Below, piece after piece: positions 26,921-36,652 of a DNA stretch of 64,000 bases. A model generated the notes under the pieces. It saw only the letters and a program-made list of their open reading frames with translations. It was not told the origin of the DNA and made no database searches. Source of the stretch: Zobellia uliginosa (lineage in GTDB: Bacteria > Bacteroidota > Bacteroidia > Flavobacteriales > Flavobacteriaceae); the NCBI RefSeq assembly GCF_900156625.1, contig NZ_FTOB01000002.1, positions 915,838-979,837 on the forward strand, in the 5' to 3' direction. Made by a program: the position numbers and the translations under genes. Within the stretch, counting starts at the first letter, position 1, and every line of letters starts with the position of its first letter.

Positions 26921-27943
26921 ATGCAGATCAACCTAATCAGTGATACGGTAACCAAGCCCACCCCGGAAATGTTAGATGCCATGATGTCTGCCCAAGTGGG
27001 CGACGACGTTTTTAAGGACGACCCCACCGTAAACGCTCTTGAGGAAAAAGTGGCACAAATGTTCGGAAAGGAAGCAGCCTTGTTTTTCCCGTCGGGAACA
27101 ATGGCCAATCAGACGGCTATAAAACTACATACACAGCCGGGAGAACAGTTGATCTGTGATAAATATGCCCATGTCTATAATTATGAAGGGGGAGGAGTCA
27201 GTTTTAATAGTGGGGTCTCATGCCGACTGATCGATGGTCATAGGGGGATGATTACCTCCGATCAAGTTAAAGCGGCGATTAATCCGCCGGATTTCTATCA
27301 CAGTCCGTTAACCTCATTGGTGTGTATCGAAAATACGACCAATAAAGGAGGTGGAGCTTGTTGGGATATGGAGGAATTGAAAAAAATTAAGGAAGTCTGC
27401 AAAGAAAACCACTTGAACTATCATTTGGACGGAGCCCGTTTATGGAATGCCATGGTGCAAAAAAATGAAAGTCCATTAGCTTATGGGGAATTGTTTGACA
27501 CCATTAGTGTTTGCTTGAGCAAGGGACTGGGTTGCCCTGTAGGTTCCATCGTTGTAGGAAGCCGGGCGCAAATGGATAAAGCCCTTCGTATTCGAAAGAT
27601 CTTTGGAGGAGGCATGCGCCAGGCAGGGTATTTGGCCGCAGCAGGAATCTATGCACTCGACCATCACGTGGAGCGACTGGCCGAAGATCATGCCAAAGCC
27701 CGCGAAATAGGGGAGGTGCTAGAAGGCCTACCTTATATAAAGAGCGTTGAGCCTATTGAAACCAACATCATTATTTTTGAAATGGATGAAAACATCGTCA
27801 AAGCAGATGTTTTTTTGGAAAAACTCAAAGAAAATGGGGTGTATATTATAGGTATGGGACAAGGAAAACTACGCATTGTCACCCATTTGGATTACACCGA
27901 TACCATGCACGACAGATTCATCGATATCCTAAGAAGTCTATAG
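26921..27943 (+). CDS. ltaE: Low-specificity L-threonine aldolase
   Basis: This PLP enzyme cleaves threonine to glycine and acetaldehyde. The 340-residue fold-type I protein has the PLP Lys in [12 protein letters not shown] (about 199), [10 protein letters not shown] (Asp and Arg for cofactor binding) and [11 protein letters not shown] near the N-terminus. The length is typical. Its stop is one base from the end of the convergent YegP-like gene. The 245-base gap before it is shared with the divergent ATP-grasp gene. Confidence 0.92.
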   Translation: MQINLISDTVTKPTPEMLDAMMSAQVGDDVFKDDPTVNALEEKVAQMFGKEAALFFPSGTMANQTAIKLHTQPGEQLICDKYAHVYNYEGGGVSFNSGVSCRLIDGHRGMITSDQVKAAINPPDFYHSPLTSLVCIENTTNKGGGACWDMEELKKIKEVCKENHLNYHLDGARLWNAMVQKNESPLAYGELFDTISVCLSKGLGCPVGSIVVGSRAQMDKALRIRKIFGGGMRQAGYLAAAGIYALDHHVERLAEDHAKAREIGEVLEGLPYIKSVEPIETNIIIFEMDENIVKADVFLEKLKENGVYIIGMGQGKLRIVTHLDYTDTMHDRFIDILRSL

Positions 27944-27944
27944 G

Positions 27945-28277
27945 CTATTGATCGTATGTCTTTTTTAGGGCATTTAAGGAATTTGTAAGATTTTTAATTC
28001 CGTTCTCCATGCCGGCCTCCGAGCCGTAGGGTAGGCTATACCCTAATAACTGCCCATTCGCATCTTTTAAATGAAAGAGAAATTGACCAGCGTGATTCGT
28101 TTTTCGTTCAAAATTACCACGGCCAACCTGCATGCCGTGTAGTTGTGCTATTGCGTTTTTCATTGCATCTTCATCAGTGTAGGCTATACTGTTTAATATC
28201 GTGCTTCCACTTAGGGAGCTAAGTGAAAATCGGTACTTGTTATCGTTAAAATGGGTCTTTATTAGAGATGTCTTCAT
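27945..28277 (-). CDS. YegP-like (DUF1508) protein
   Basis: The 110-residue protein has two degenerate copies of the YegP/DUF1508 motif: YRFSLSSLSGSTILNS and FLFHLKDANGQLLGYSLPYG, each followed by a helix with conserved Ala/Asn and Ile. Only the second copy keeps the typical NGQ turn. ATG 28277 (MKTSLIKTHF) is preferred to the upstream start. Function unknown. It ends one base from ltaE, with no terminator visible between them. Confidence 0.78.
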   Translation of the reverse strand: MKTSLIKTHFNDNKYRFSLSSLSGSTILNSIAYTDEDAMKNAIAQLHGMQVGRGNFERKTNHAGQFLFHLKDANGQLLGYSLPYGSEAGMENGIKNLTNSLNALKKTYDQ

Positions 28278-28443
28278 GGATAATGAATTTACGGATTTTT
28301 GAAATAACAATACTCTCTAAAAAAATAGCCTATGCTATTCTATAATATTCTTTTTGGTTGAAATGATGTATTTCATCGGTGTTTTATGTTTTTAATAAGA
28401 ATGTACTTGTTAAAAATTTATTAAATCATTAACTTGTAATTCA

Positions 28444-28464
28444 CTATAAACTATAAACTATAAA
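28444..28464 (+). repeat. Three tandem copies of CTATAAA
   Basis: A perfect 7-base repeat, three units, lies 13 bases before the ATG of the OmpA-family gene, inside its probable 5' leader. Confidence 0.9.
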
Positions 28465-28477
28465 CATTAACTAAACT

Positions 28478-29578
28478 ATGAAAAAGATTATTTTTTCTAT
28501 TGCCGTATTGACGGCATCATTGGGTGCGGCGCAAGATTTGCCTACCAATCCTGAACCCGGAAAGTGTTACGTACGATGTACCACCCCTGACGTTTATGTA
28601 AACGAAACAGTTACGGTTACGATAAAGCCCGGTTACAAGGTGTTAAAGACGATTCCCGCGACCTATAAAACGGTTACCGAACGGGTTTTGGTCAAGGAAG
28701 AGAGTAAAAAATTCCGCATTATTCCCGAGGAGTGGGGTACGGAAAAGGTGACGTATGTATCAAAGGAAGGTGGAAATACCTTGAGTATCAGTCCGGCTAG
28801 TTTTGGTACGGCCTCTGAAACGATAGAAGTAAAGCCTGCCTATGCACAATGGGAATTAGGCGCGGCGGCTCCTGATTGTGATTCCGGCAACCCTGATGAC
28901 TGTAGGTATTGGTGTTATAAAGGTTATCCCGCCGAATTTCAAACTATTGAAACGGCTACCTTGGTCCGTGATGCCAGTACGTCCAAAACCCCGGTTCCCG
29001 AAAAAAGCGCGAGCTACACGAAAAGAGTCCTTATTTCTCCGGCCAAGGTGGTAGAAGAAGTGGTTCCTGCGGTTTACGATGAAATTACCCGAACGGTCTT
29101 GGATAAAGATGCTTATACCGTTGAGGAAATTGTACCGCCCGTAACCAAGACTTACACCAAAGAGGTGTTGAAGGAAAAAGGTGGATTAACGACCTGGAAA
29201 GAAGTAGAGTGTTCCTTGGTTACCTATCAAGCTCTTCCTATCAATTGGAATTTAGGTAGTGCTACTTTGACCGCTCAGGCCAAAAGCATTATCGATACCC
29301 GTTTATTACCTGTGTTGGCCAAGAATCCCGGAGTTAAAGTAGAACTGGCTTCACATACCGATGCCCAGGGAAGTGCATCATCAAATCAAGATCTATCGGA
29401 GCGAAGGGCACAGGCCGTGGCCCAGTATTTGATCTCCAAAGGCATCAACTCAAGTCTTTTGGTCGCTAACGGCTATGGTGAAACAAAACTTAAGAACCGT
29501 TGTAAAGATGGTGTTTCTTGTACCTCTAGGGAACATGCGGTAAATAGAAGGACCGAATTTAGGTTGATCAACAACTAA
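28478..29578 (+). CDS. OmpA-family outer-membrane protein
   Basis: The 366-residue protein has a signal peptide (IIFSIAVLTASLGAAQ), a long middle region with repeated VxP-A-x-Y segments (TIPATYKTVTERVL, VVPAVYDEITRTVL), a Cys-containing segment (DCDSGNPDDCRYWC) and a C-terminal OmpA-like peptidoglycan-binding domain (about 260-366; ASHTDAQGSASSNQDLSERR, VNRRTEFRL). It probably ties the outer membrane to the wall. It has its own leader with a tandem repeat and a strong terminator. Confidence 0.85.
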   Translation: MKKIIFSIAVLTASLGAAQDLPTNPEPGKCYVRCTTPDVYVNETVTVTIKPGYKVLKTIPATYKTVTERVLVKEESKKFRIIPEEWGTEKVTYVSKEGGNTLSISPASFGTASETIEVKPAYAQWELGAAAPDCDSGNPDDCRYWCYKGYPAEFQTIETATLVRDASTSKTPVPEKSASYTKRVLISPAKVVEEVVPAVYDEITRTVLDKDAYTVEEIVPPVTKTYTKEVLKEKGGLTTWKEVECSLVTYQALPINWNLGSATLTAQAKSIIDTRLLPVLAKNPGVKVELASHTDAQGSASSNQDLSERRAQAVAQYLISKGINSSLLVANGYGETKLKNRCKDGVSCTSREHAVNRRTEFRLINN

Positions 29579-29600
29579 TTCCTGTAAAATTGAACTATTA

Positions 29601-29630
29601 AAAAAGGCCTCTAATTAGAGGCCTTTTTCT
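29601..29630. terminator. Bidirectional terminator after the OmpA-family gene
   Basis: A perfect 12-bp stem (AAAAAGGCCTCT / AGAGGCCTTTTT) with the loop AATT. The 3' end reaches the last codon of the convergent thioredoxin gene. Confidence 0.9.
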
Positions 29631-30075
29631 ATTTGTTTTTTTCTAAGAATTTCAGATGGTAACTTACTTCGCCCGTCATGCCATAGCCGGAATATTCGTT
29701 TACTACTTTTCCTTTAGGACTTAGTATGGTCAGTAAAGGAAAGACGCCCTTCTTGTTCAGTTTTTTTAAGAGGACTTGGTTGTGCTCCCATTGTTCCGTG
29801 CTCAATAAATCCCTATTCCGCGGTATATCTATATAGAGTAGCACGTAGTTTTTTGATAGCTCATAAAACTCGTCCGTATCAAAAAGGTCGCGTTTCAGCA
29901 TTTTGCATGGGGGGCACCAATCGCTTCCGGTGAAATACACCAGAACATTCTTATTTTCTTCTTTCGATATATGCATGGCACTGTCGTAATTCTTTAGCCA
30001 GTCGACTTCCTTGATAGGGGTGTCGGTCTGACCCAACAGGCAGAAGGGCAGAAAGAATAATAATAAGAATTTCAT
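29629..30075 (-). CDS. Secreted thioredoxin-like protein
   Basis: The 148-residue protein has a signal peptide (FLLLFFLPFCLLGQ) and a thioredoxin fold with the active site WCPPCK (Cys about 53 and 56) after VYFTGSD. It ends in a DsbD-gamma/thioredoxin_7-like region with the cis-Pro in GVFPLL. The likely role is periplasmic disulfide reduction or exchange. It lies downstream of the YbaB gene in the same direction with a 40-base gap. Confidence 0.85.
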   Translation of the reverse strand: MKFLLLFFLPFCLLGQTDTPIKEVDWLKNYDSAMHISKEENKNVLVYFTGSDWCPPCKMLKRDLFDTDEFYELSKNYVLLYIDIPRNRDLLSTEQWEHNQVLLKKLNKKGVFPLLTILSPKGKVVNEYSGYGMTGEVSYHLKFLEKNK

Positions 30076-30116
30076 AGCTTACGGATTTAAATCGTTAACA
30101 AGCAAATAGCCTGCCA

Positions 30117-30443
30117 TTATTTAAATAACGAGTCCATTCCCGGAATATTGGGCATACCTTCTTTTGCTACGGCGGCAAGTTCCGCTTCGTTGACCTGTGT
30201 AGCCTTTGCTATGGCCTTATTAAGGGTCAGGATCAGAAAGTCCTCCAATTGCTCTTTGTCTTCGAGCAGACTATCGTCTATTTGAATCTGTTTTACCTCC
30301 CTATTGGCCGTAATGGTCACCTTGACCAAACCATCTGCCGAAGATTCTTCTAGGCTCACCGTGTCGAGGCGTTTTTTGGTTTCTTCTACTTTTTGCTGGG
30401 TTTCCTTGAGTTTTCCCATCATACCCATCATATCTCCGAACAT
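30117..30443 (-). CDS. YbaB/EbfC-family nucleoid-associated protein
   Basis: The 108-residue protein fits the YbaB/EbfC family of small DNA-binding dimers: an N-terminal helix ([20 protein letters not shown]), a beta core with [17 protein letters not shown], and a C-terminal helix ([20 protein letters not shown]). The length is typical. It usually sits next to recombination or dnaX genes, which is not so here. It is divergent from the S9 peptidase gene. Confidence 0.9.
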   Translation of the reverse strand: MFGDMMGMMGKLKETQQKVEETKKRLDTVSLEESSADGLVKVTITANREVKQIQIDDSLLEDKEQLEDFLILTLNKAIAKATQVNEAELAAVAKEGMPNIPGMDSLFK

Positions 30444-30508
30444 AGTTTTCTTTTTTTCTGTTAGACTGATTTGCGAAATTACTAAATTGTAGCTAAAATC
30501 TGTCTACA

Positions 30509-32650
30509 ATGAACCATTTGGCGAAAAAGTATATCGTTCTAGGCTTATGCCTTACATTTGTGCCCTTAGTTCAAAGTCAACAAAAGAATATGAGTGAAGC
30601 AAAAGCACCGATAGCGAAAAAGATTCCGTTTACATTGGAGAAACACGGAGATGTCAGGGTAGATAATTACTATTGGCTGAGCGATAAGGAAAATCCGGAG
30701 GTGATTGCCCATCTAGAGGCCGAAAAGCAGTATTACGATTCCCTTACGGCCCACACCAAGCCTTTTCAAGAGCTTCTTTTTAATGAAATGAAATCCCGAA
30801 TAAAGGAAGATGATGCTTCGGTTCCCTATAAGCAAAACGGGTATTGGTATATTACCAGGTACGAGACAGGAAAAGAATATCCTATTTATTCGCGCAAGAA
30901 AGGTAGCCTTGATGCTCCGGAGGAAATTATGTTCGACGGGAACGAAATGGCCAAGGGACACGAATACTTTAGTATTGGAGGAATTGCCATTAGCCCGAAT
31001 AACCAATTGGCCGCCTTTGGTGTTGACACCGTTTCAAGACGGCAATATACCATCCGCATAAAAAACCTTGAAACCGGAGAAATTTATGCGGATACCATAG
31101 AGAATACCACGGGGGGCTCGGTCTGGGCAGATGATAACAAGACTCTTTTTTACACCAAAAAAGACGAGGTTACCCTGAGGTCCGATAAAATTATGAAGCA
31201 TAAATTCGGTACCTCGGCTGAAGAAGATGTGCTCGTGTTTCATGAAAAGGACGATACCTTCGGTACATACGTATACAAATCGAAATCTAAGAAATATATC
31301 TATATCGGTTCGTACAGCACCTTGACCTCTGAATATCAATACCTGCGTTCCGATGATCCCGATGGTGAGTTACAAATGTTCTCGCCCCGCGAACGAGGTG
31401 TGGAATACAGTGTTTCACATTACGGATCGCATTTTTACATCTTGACCAATAAAGACGGTGCCACGAATTTCAAATTGATGAAAACCGATGAAAATGCGAC
31501 CACTTCGGATCATTGGGAAGAGTTTATTCCCCACCGTGAAGATGTTTTGTTGGAAGATGTCGATATGTTCAAGGACTACTATGTGATATCGGAACGATCA
31601 AACGGATTGAACCAAATCAAGATCAATAGATGGGACGGTTCCGATTCGTATTATCTGCCTTTTGATAGTGAGACCTATACGGCAGGTGTAGGCCGCAATC
31701 CTGATTTCGACACTGAAATTCTTCGCTATTCCTATAATTCGATGATCACTCCCAGTTCGGTAATCGACTTTAACATGAGAACCAAGGAGAAGGAAGTCAA
31801 AAAAGAACAAGAAGTGCTAGGGGGATCATTTGAAAAGAATAATTACAGGGAAAAACGCATCTGGGCTACGGCCCGAGACGGGGTGAAGATCCCCATGTCG
31901 ATCGTATACCATAAAGACACAGAACTTAACCAAGAAACTCCGGTATTACAATATGCCTATGGTTCGTACGGGCATACCATAGACCCCTATTTCTCTACGG
32001 TACGTCTTAGTCTTTTAGATCGGGGCTTTGTCTATGCCGTGGCACATATAAGGGGAGGGGAGTACCTAGGAAGGCCTTGGTACGAAAACGGCAAGTTGCT
32101 CAAAAAAAAGAACACCTTTACCGATTTTATAGATTGCTCAAAATATCTCTTGGAACAAGGATATACTTCTCCAGAGCACCTATATGCCATGGGCGGTTCT
32201 GCGGGAGGACTCCTAATGGGAGCCGTTATCAACATGGCACCGGGCCTATATAACGGGGTAATTGCCGCGGTTCCCTTTGTCGATGTGGTCACCACCATGC
32301 TCGACGACTCCATACCATTGACTACGGGAGAGTATGACGAATGGGGAAATCCGAACGACAAAACGTATTACGATTATATGAAGTCGTATTCGCCCTATGA
32401 CCAGGTAGTCGCGCAAGAATACCCGAATTTATTGGTGACTACAGGTCTCCATGATTCACAGGTACAATATTTTGAACCTGCAAAATGGGTGGCCAAACTT
32501 AGGGAGATGAAGACCGATAAGAACCTATTGATGATGGACATTAATATGGATACCGGACACGGAGGGGCTTCCGGGCGATTTGAATCATTACGGGAAGTCG
32601 CTAAAGAATATGCCTTCTTGTTGGATTTAGAAGGAAAGGTAACAGAATAA
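30509..32650 (+). CDS. S9-family oligopeptidase (oligopeptidase B-like)
   Basis: This 713-residue serine peptidase has a signal peptide (YIVLGLCLTFVPLVQSQ), a seven-bladed propeller (about 70-430) and an alpha/beta hydrolase domain. The catalytic Ser is in GGSAGG (about 562), the Asp in TGLHDSQV (about 647) and the His in DTGHGGASG (about 682). KIPFTLEKHGDVRVDNYYWL is the typical oligopeptidase B start. A secreted form acting in the periplasm on short peptides after basic residues is likely. Confidence 0.92.
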   Translation: MNHLAKKYIVLGLCLTFVPLVQSQQKNMSEAKAPIAKKIPFTLEKHGDVRVDNYYWLSDKENPEVIAHLEAEKQYYDSLTAHTKPFQELLFNEMKSRIKEDDASVPYKQNGYWYITRYETGKEYPIYSRKKGSLDAPEEIMFDGNEMAKGHEYFSIGGIAISPNNQLAAFGVDTVSRRQYTIRIKNLETGEIYADTIENTTGGSVWADDNKTLFYTKKDEVTLRSDKIMKHKFGTSAEEDVLVFHEKDDTFGTYVYKSKSKKYIYIGSYSTLTSEYQYLRSDDPDGELQMFSPRERGVEYSVSHYGSHFYILTNKDGATNFKLMKTDENATTSDHWEEFIPHREDVLLEDVDMFKDYYVISERSNGLNQIKINRWDGSDSYYLPFDSETYTAGVGRNPDFDTEILRYSYNSMITPSSVIDFNMRTKEKEVKKEQEVLGGSFEKNNYREKRIWATARDGVKIPMSIVYHKDTELNQETPVLQYAYGSYGHTIDPYFSTVRLSLLDRGFVYAVAHIRGGEYLGRPWYENGKLLKKKNTFTDFIDCSKYLLEQGYTSPEHLYAMGGSAGGLLMGAVINMAPGLYNGVIAAVPFVDVVTTMLDDSIPLTTGEYDEWGNPNDKTYYDYMKSYSPYDQVVAQEYPNLLVTTGLHDSQVQYFEPAKWVAKLREMKTDKNLLMMDINMDTGHGGASGRFESLREVAKEYAFLLDLEGKVTE

Positions 32651-32841
32651 TACCGGCAATTGTACCGTTTGGTTTTATGAGAAAGGGAAATTCAGTCAAG
32701 ATACGTGATTTTAGAACCTTTAAATTGTTCAAATCTTGTGTATAATGCTAACGAAATGTTAATGATTTCATATAAATGCCACAAAATCTTCATTTTTTAG
32801 AGGTATTTTCGATGTTAAAATGACATATTCAAAAAAAATAG

Positions 32842-32849
32842 TAATTTTG
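32842..32849 (+). promoter_or_regulatory. -7 box for the cysteine-synthase-like gene
   Basis: TAATTTTG matches TAnnTTTG, 63 bases before the ATG at 32913. The -33 element is not evident. Confidence 0.45.
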
Positions 32850-32912
32850 CTATAAGAATTTTGTGGATATCTTGAGAATACCATAGATAGTTCCCGAAAC
32901 CAGACATCCTTT

Positions 32913-33956
32913 ATGGAAAACAAAATCAAGGCTTACAACAGTATCCTAGAACTTGTAGGAAACACACCGCTAGTAAAATTAAACAGAATAACAAAAGGCT
33001 TCACAGGTAACTTTTACGCCAAGGTAGAAGCTTTCAACCCTGGCCACTCTTCCAAAGATCGCATAGCGATGCATATTATAGAAGAGGCGGAGCGCAAGGG
33101 CATTTTAACCGAAGGGAGCACCATCATAGAGACCACATCGGGCAATACGGGTTTTAGTATTGCGATGGTGAGCATTATCAAAGGTTACAAGTGTATTTTG
33201 GCGGTAAGTTCAAAATCATCAAAAGATAAAATCGATATGTTGCGTTCAATGGGCGCAACGGTCTATGTTTGTCCCGCACACGTGAGCGCAGACGATCCCC
33301 GTTCGTATTACGAGGTGGCAAAACGCTTGCATAGGGAAACCAGCGGATCGATTTACATCAATCAATATTTTAACGAGCTTAACATGCATGCCCACTACGA
33401 AAGTACGGGGCCTGAAATATGGGAGCAGACCGGTGGTCAGATTACCCATTTTGTGGCTTGTAGTGGAACGGGGGGGACCATTTCCGGTACCGCAAAGTAT
33501 CTGAAGGAGCAAAACCCCGACGTTAAGGTTATCGGTGTCGACGCCTTTGGCTCCGTATTGAAAAAATACCATGAAACCCGCGAGTTCGATGCTAATGAAA
33601 TCTATCCGTATCGTATAGAGAGCTTAGGTAAGAATCTAATTCCTTCCGCAACGGATTTTGATGTAATCGATAAATTTATAAAGGTTACCGATTCCGAAAG
33701 TGCGCATACGGCACGTGAAATCGCCAAAACCGAAGGTATTTTTGCCGGCTATACCAGTGGTGCCGTCATGCAGGCCTTGAAACAGTTGAACGAAGAAAAC
33801 GAATTTGGCCCCGATGATAACGTTGTCGTTATCTTTCCTGACCACGGTTCTCGATATATGAGTAAAGTATATAGTGATCAATGGATGGAAGATCAAGGCT
33901 TTTTCGACACCAAGGAAGTTGGTGAAATTCAGAAAGTACAATATATCAAAGAATAA
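32913..33956 (+). CDS. PLP-dependent cysteine synthase-family protein (possible cysteate synthase)
   Basis: The 347-residue fold-type II PLP enzyme has the Schiff-base Lys in SSKDRIAMH (about 49), the substrate loop TTSGNTGFS and the phosphate-binding GTGGTISGT. It belongs with O-acetylserine/O-phosphoserine sulfhydrylases and cystathionine beta-synthase-like proteins but differs from housekeeping CysK in the carboxyl-terminal part. It is followed by a serine palmitoyltransferase-like gene; in capnine-making Bacteroidota a cysteate synthase of this family supplies the acyl acceptor. That assignment is inference from context. Confidence 0.85.
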   Translation: MENKIKAYNSILELVGNTPLVKLNRITKGFTGNFYAKVEAFNPGHSSKDRIAMHIIEEAERKGILTEGSTIIETTSGNTGFSIAMVSIIKGYKCILAVSSKSSKDKIDMLRSMGATVYVCPAHVSADDPRSYYEVAKRLHRETSGSIYINQYFNELNMHAHYESTGPEIWEQTGGQITHFVACSGTGGTISGTAKYLKEQNPDVKVIGVDAFGSVLKKYHETREFDANEIYPYRIESLGKNLIPSATDFDVIDKFIKVTDSESAHTAREIAKTEGIFAGYTSGAVMQALKQLNEENEFGPDDNVVVIFPDHGSRYMSKVYSDQWMEDQGFFDTKEVGEIQKVQYIKE

Positions 33957-33976
33957 CAACGAGGTTTGCAAAAGTT

Positions 33977-34009
33977 AAAAAGCAATGACTATAGGTCATT
34001 GCTTTTTTG
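33977..34009 (+). terminator. Terminator after the cysteine-synthase-like gene
   Basis: AAAAAGCAATGAC pairs with GTCATTGCTTTTT (loop TATAG), ending in a T run. It separates this gene from the acyltransferase gene. Confidence 0.85.
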
Positions 34010-34048
34010 TTTCGGAATAATATTTTATGAATGTTGCTCTTAAAATCT

Positions 34049-34056
34049 TACTTTTG
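34049..34056 (+). promoter_or_regulatory. -7 box for the palmitoyltransferase-like gene
   Basis: TACTTTTG matches TAnnTTTG, 25 bases before the ATG at 34081, giving the gene its own promoter after the terminator. Confidence 0.5.
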
Positions 34057-34080
34057 CCCTCAAATACAAAGTAAACCTAA

Positions 34081-35340
34081 ATGCGAGATTTATTTGACAG
34101 AATTCTAGAGAACAAGGGTCCGTTAGGAAAATGGGCTTCACAGGCGGAGGGATATTTCGTTTTTCCTAAGTTGGAAGGTCCAATTTCCAACAGGATGAAA
34201 TTTCAAGGAAAAGAGGTAATCACTTGGAGTATCAATGATTATTTAGGCTTGGCCAACCTTCCGGAAGTTAAAAAGGTAGACGGGGAAGCGGCTACAGAAT
34301 TTGGAGCGGCCTACCCGATGGGGGCTAGAATGATGAGTGGTCATACCGACTTTCACGAGCAGCTCGAAAAAGAGTTGGCCGAGTTTGTTGATAAACAATC
34401 CGCTTACTTATTGAATTTTGGTTACCAAGGAATGGTTTCTGCCATAGATGCCTTGGTTTCGAAGGATGATATCATCGTTTATGATGTTGATTCGCACGCC
34501 TGTATTATCGATGGCGTTCGTCTACACATGGGTAAACGCTTTACCTTTAAGCATAACGATATCGAGAGTCTTGAGAAAAATCTTGAGCGTGCCACAAAAA
34601 TGGCCGAGCATACCGGAGGTGGTATTTTGGTGATTTCCGAAGGGGTATTCGGAATGCGGGGCGAGCAAGGAAAACTCAAAGAGATTATCGAACTCAAGAA
34701 AAAATATACGTTCCGTTTGTTCGTTGATGATGCACATGGCTTTGGAACCTTAGGCGCTACTGGTGCCGGTACGGGTCAAGAACAAGGCGTACAAGACGGT
34801 ATTGATGTCTATTTTGCCACTTTCGCCAAATCTATGGCGGGTATTGGGGCCTTCATCGCGGCCGATAAGGAAATTATCGATTATCTCAAGTACAACTTGA
34901 GGTCGCAAATGTTTGCCAAATCCCTACCGATGATTTACGTAAAAGGGGCATTGAAGCGATTGGATATGCTACGTACCATGCCTGAGCTAAAGGCCAAGTT
35001 GTGGGAAAACGTAAACGCGCTTCAAAACGGACTAAAAGATAGGGGCTTCAATATAGGAAGCACGAATACATGTGTTACTCCGGTGTACCTTAACGGTAGT
35101 ATTCCGGAAGCGATGGCACTGGTCAAGGATTTACGTGAAAACTACGGAATTTTCTGTTCTATAGTGGTTTACCCTGTAATACCTAAAGGTTTGATTCTAT
35201 TAAGAATGATTCCTACCGCCACGCATACCATGCAGGATATAGAAGAAACATTGGAAGCTTTTTCCGCTATTAGGGACCGTTTGGAAAATGGTACCTACAA
35301 AAGATTGTCTGCAGCTGTTGCTGCGGCAATGGGAGAGTAA
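34081..35340 (+). CDS. Serine palmitoyltransferase-like alpha-oxoamine synthase (possible cysteate acyltransferase)
   Basis: The 419-residue fold-type I PLP enzyme condenses an amino acid with an acyl thioester. PLP Lys is in FAKSMAGIGAF (about 257), the stacking residue region is DVDSHACI and the Asp/His pair is in VDDAHGFGTLG. The N-terminus and length match Bacteroidota serine palmitoyltransferase-like proteins, which make 3-ketosphinganine or, with cysteate, 3-ketocapnine. The two cannot be separated by eye. The neighbouring cysteine-synthase-like gene favours the sulfonolipid role. Confidence 0.88.
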   Translation: MRDLFDRILENKGPLGKWASQAEGYFVFPKLEGPISNRMKFQGKEVITWSINDYLGLANLPEVKKVDGEAATEFGAAYPMGARMMSGHTDFHEQLEKELAEFVDKQSAYLLNFGYQGMVSAIDALVSKDDIIVYDVDSHACIIDGVRLHMGKRFTFKHNDIESLEKNLERATKMAEHTGGGILVISEGVFGMRGEQGKLKEIIELKKKYTFRLFVDDAHGFGTLGATGAGTGQEQGVQDGIDVYFATFAKSMAGIGAFIAADKEIIDYLKYNLRSQMFAKSLPMIYVKGALKRLDMLRTMPELKAKLWENVNALQNGLKDRGFNIGSTNTCVTPVYLNGSIPEAMALVKDLRENYGIFCSIVVYPVIPKGLILLRMIPTATHTMQDIEETLEAFSAIRDRLENGTYKRLSAAVAAAMGE

Positions 35341-35363
35341 GCGAAACTTTTTCGTTAAAAAAT

Positions 35364-35396
35364 AAAAGCCCCGTTTTTATAAAACGGGGCTTTTTT
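35364..35396. terminator. Terminator between the palmitoyltransferase-like and GNAT-fold genes
   Basis: A 14-bp stem (AAAAGCCCCGTTTT / AAAACGGGGCTTTT) with loop TAT; both sides are A/T-rich, so it can serve both convergent genes. Confidence 0.9.
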
Positions 35397-35439
35397 ATGA
35401 CTTATTTTTTATGCCGGTAGGGCGGAAGCGGTCTATATC

Positions 35440-36558
35440 TCACAGGTTCTTTTTGTAGGTACAGCGCCGTTTGTAGATTTTAGGGTCAAAATGCTTCCAC
35501 ATTTGACGGATGGCAATATTGTCTTCAAGTTCGGGCGTACGGTAGCACATTTCAATCCCCCTCTTGTTGAAGGTCTTGTAGTATTCGTTAAAGATAATGG
35601 CCGTAACCCCCTTGTTTTGGTAATCGGGGTGAATGCCTATAAGATAGAATACCGCATCCTTGTTGTGCTTTTTTGCACGCAATAGGTGGTAAAAACCAAA
35701 AGGGAACAGTTTTCCCTTCGCCTTTTGCAAGGCACTGCTGAACGAAGGCATAACAATGGCAAATGCGATCAAACTATCGTTTTTGTCTACAATGAACTTA
35801 ATGTATTCGGGATCTATAAATGTGATATACTTTTTCTTAAAGTATTCTTTTTGCACATCGGTTATGGGTACAAAAGAAGAAAGTTTGGAGTAGGTTTGGT
35901 TAAAAAGGTCGAACATTTGGTCGACCAAGGGCATTACCTCGCTTGTTTTCTTAAAATTGATCTCACGTAGGCCATAACGACGTTTGACTAATTCATTCAA
36001 TTTCGTGAATAGGGCGGGGTCGGCATTCTTGGCGGGAAACTTGTTTTCGACGTATTTTTTTTCCTTGACAAAGCCCAAGCGTTCATAGTGGTCTACATAA
36101 TAGGCGTGATTGTACCAGGTAACCATGCTTCCAGGCTGGTCAAAGCCGTCTGTAAGCACGCCTACCTTGTCTAAATTGGAAAATCCTACCGGACCCTCCA
36201 TAAACTCCAAATTGTGCGCAGCGCCTATCTCGGCCACCTTTTTTAGTAAGGCTTCCGATACTTCGGGGTCATCGATAAAATCGAACCAACCGAAGCGCAT
36301 TTTCTTAACGTTCTGTTGATTGACCTCAAGGTGATTGATGATAGCTACGACACGGCCTACGATCTTATTGTTCTTATAGGCAAGATAGAACCAAGCGCTG
36401 GCATTTTTAAAAGCAGGATTGGTGTCCTTGTCGAACGTCGCCATTTCATCGGCAATCAAAGGTGGAACCCAATAGGCTGAATCTTTATAAAGCGCAAAAG
36501 GAAATTTCACGAACTGCTTTAGTTCGTCTTTTGAAATCGCTTCTTTAAGAGTGACCAT
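35440..36558 (-). CDS. GNAT-fold acyltransferase-like protein
   Basis: The 372-residue protein appears to hold two GNAT-like halves: AWFYLAYKNNKIVGRVVAIIN near the N-terminus and FYLIGIHPDYQNKGVTAIIF near the C-terminus, the latter resembling an acetyl-CoA-binding loop. FMEGPVGFSNLDKVGVL is a conserved block of this Bacteroidota family. The substrate is unknown. It faces the palmitoyltransferase-like gene, so a role as the N-acyltransferase of sphingo- or sulfonolipids is possible, but this is inference only. Confidence 0.72.
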   Translation of the reverse strand: MVTLKEAISKDELKQFVKFPFALYKDSAYWVPPLIADEMATFDKDTNPAFKNASAWFYLAYKNNKIVGRVVAIINHLEVNQQNVKKMRFGWFDFIDDPEVSEALLKKVAEIGAAHNLEFMEGPVGFSNLDKVGVLTDGFDQPGSMVTWYNHAYYVDHYERLGFVKEKKYVENKFPAKNADPALFTKLNELVKRRYGLREINFKKTSEVMPLVDQMFDLFNQTYSKLSSFVPITDVQKEYFKKKYITFIDPEYIKFIVDKNDSLIAFAIVMPSFSSALQKAKGKLFPFGFYHLLRAKKHNKDAVFYLIGIHPDYQNKGVTAIIFNEYYKTFNKRGIEMCYRTPELEDNIAIRQMWKHFDPKIYKRRCTYKKNL

Positions 36559-36652
36559 ACCATTTTTTTTGTAAGGTCAATATTAGGGATAAATAGGATG
36601 AGAATAAAATTATGAAACTGAATTTTGCAAAATTGTGAAAAGCTCGGCCCCT

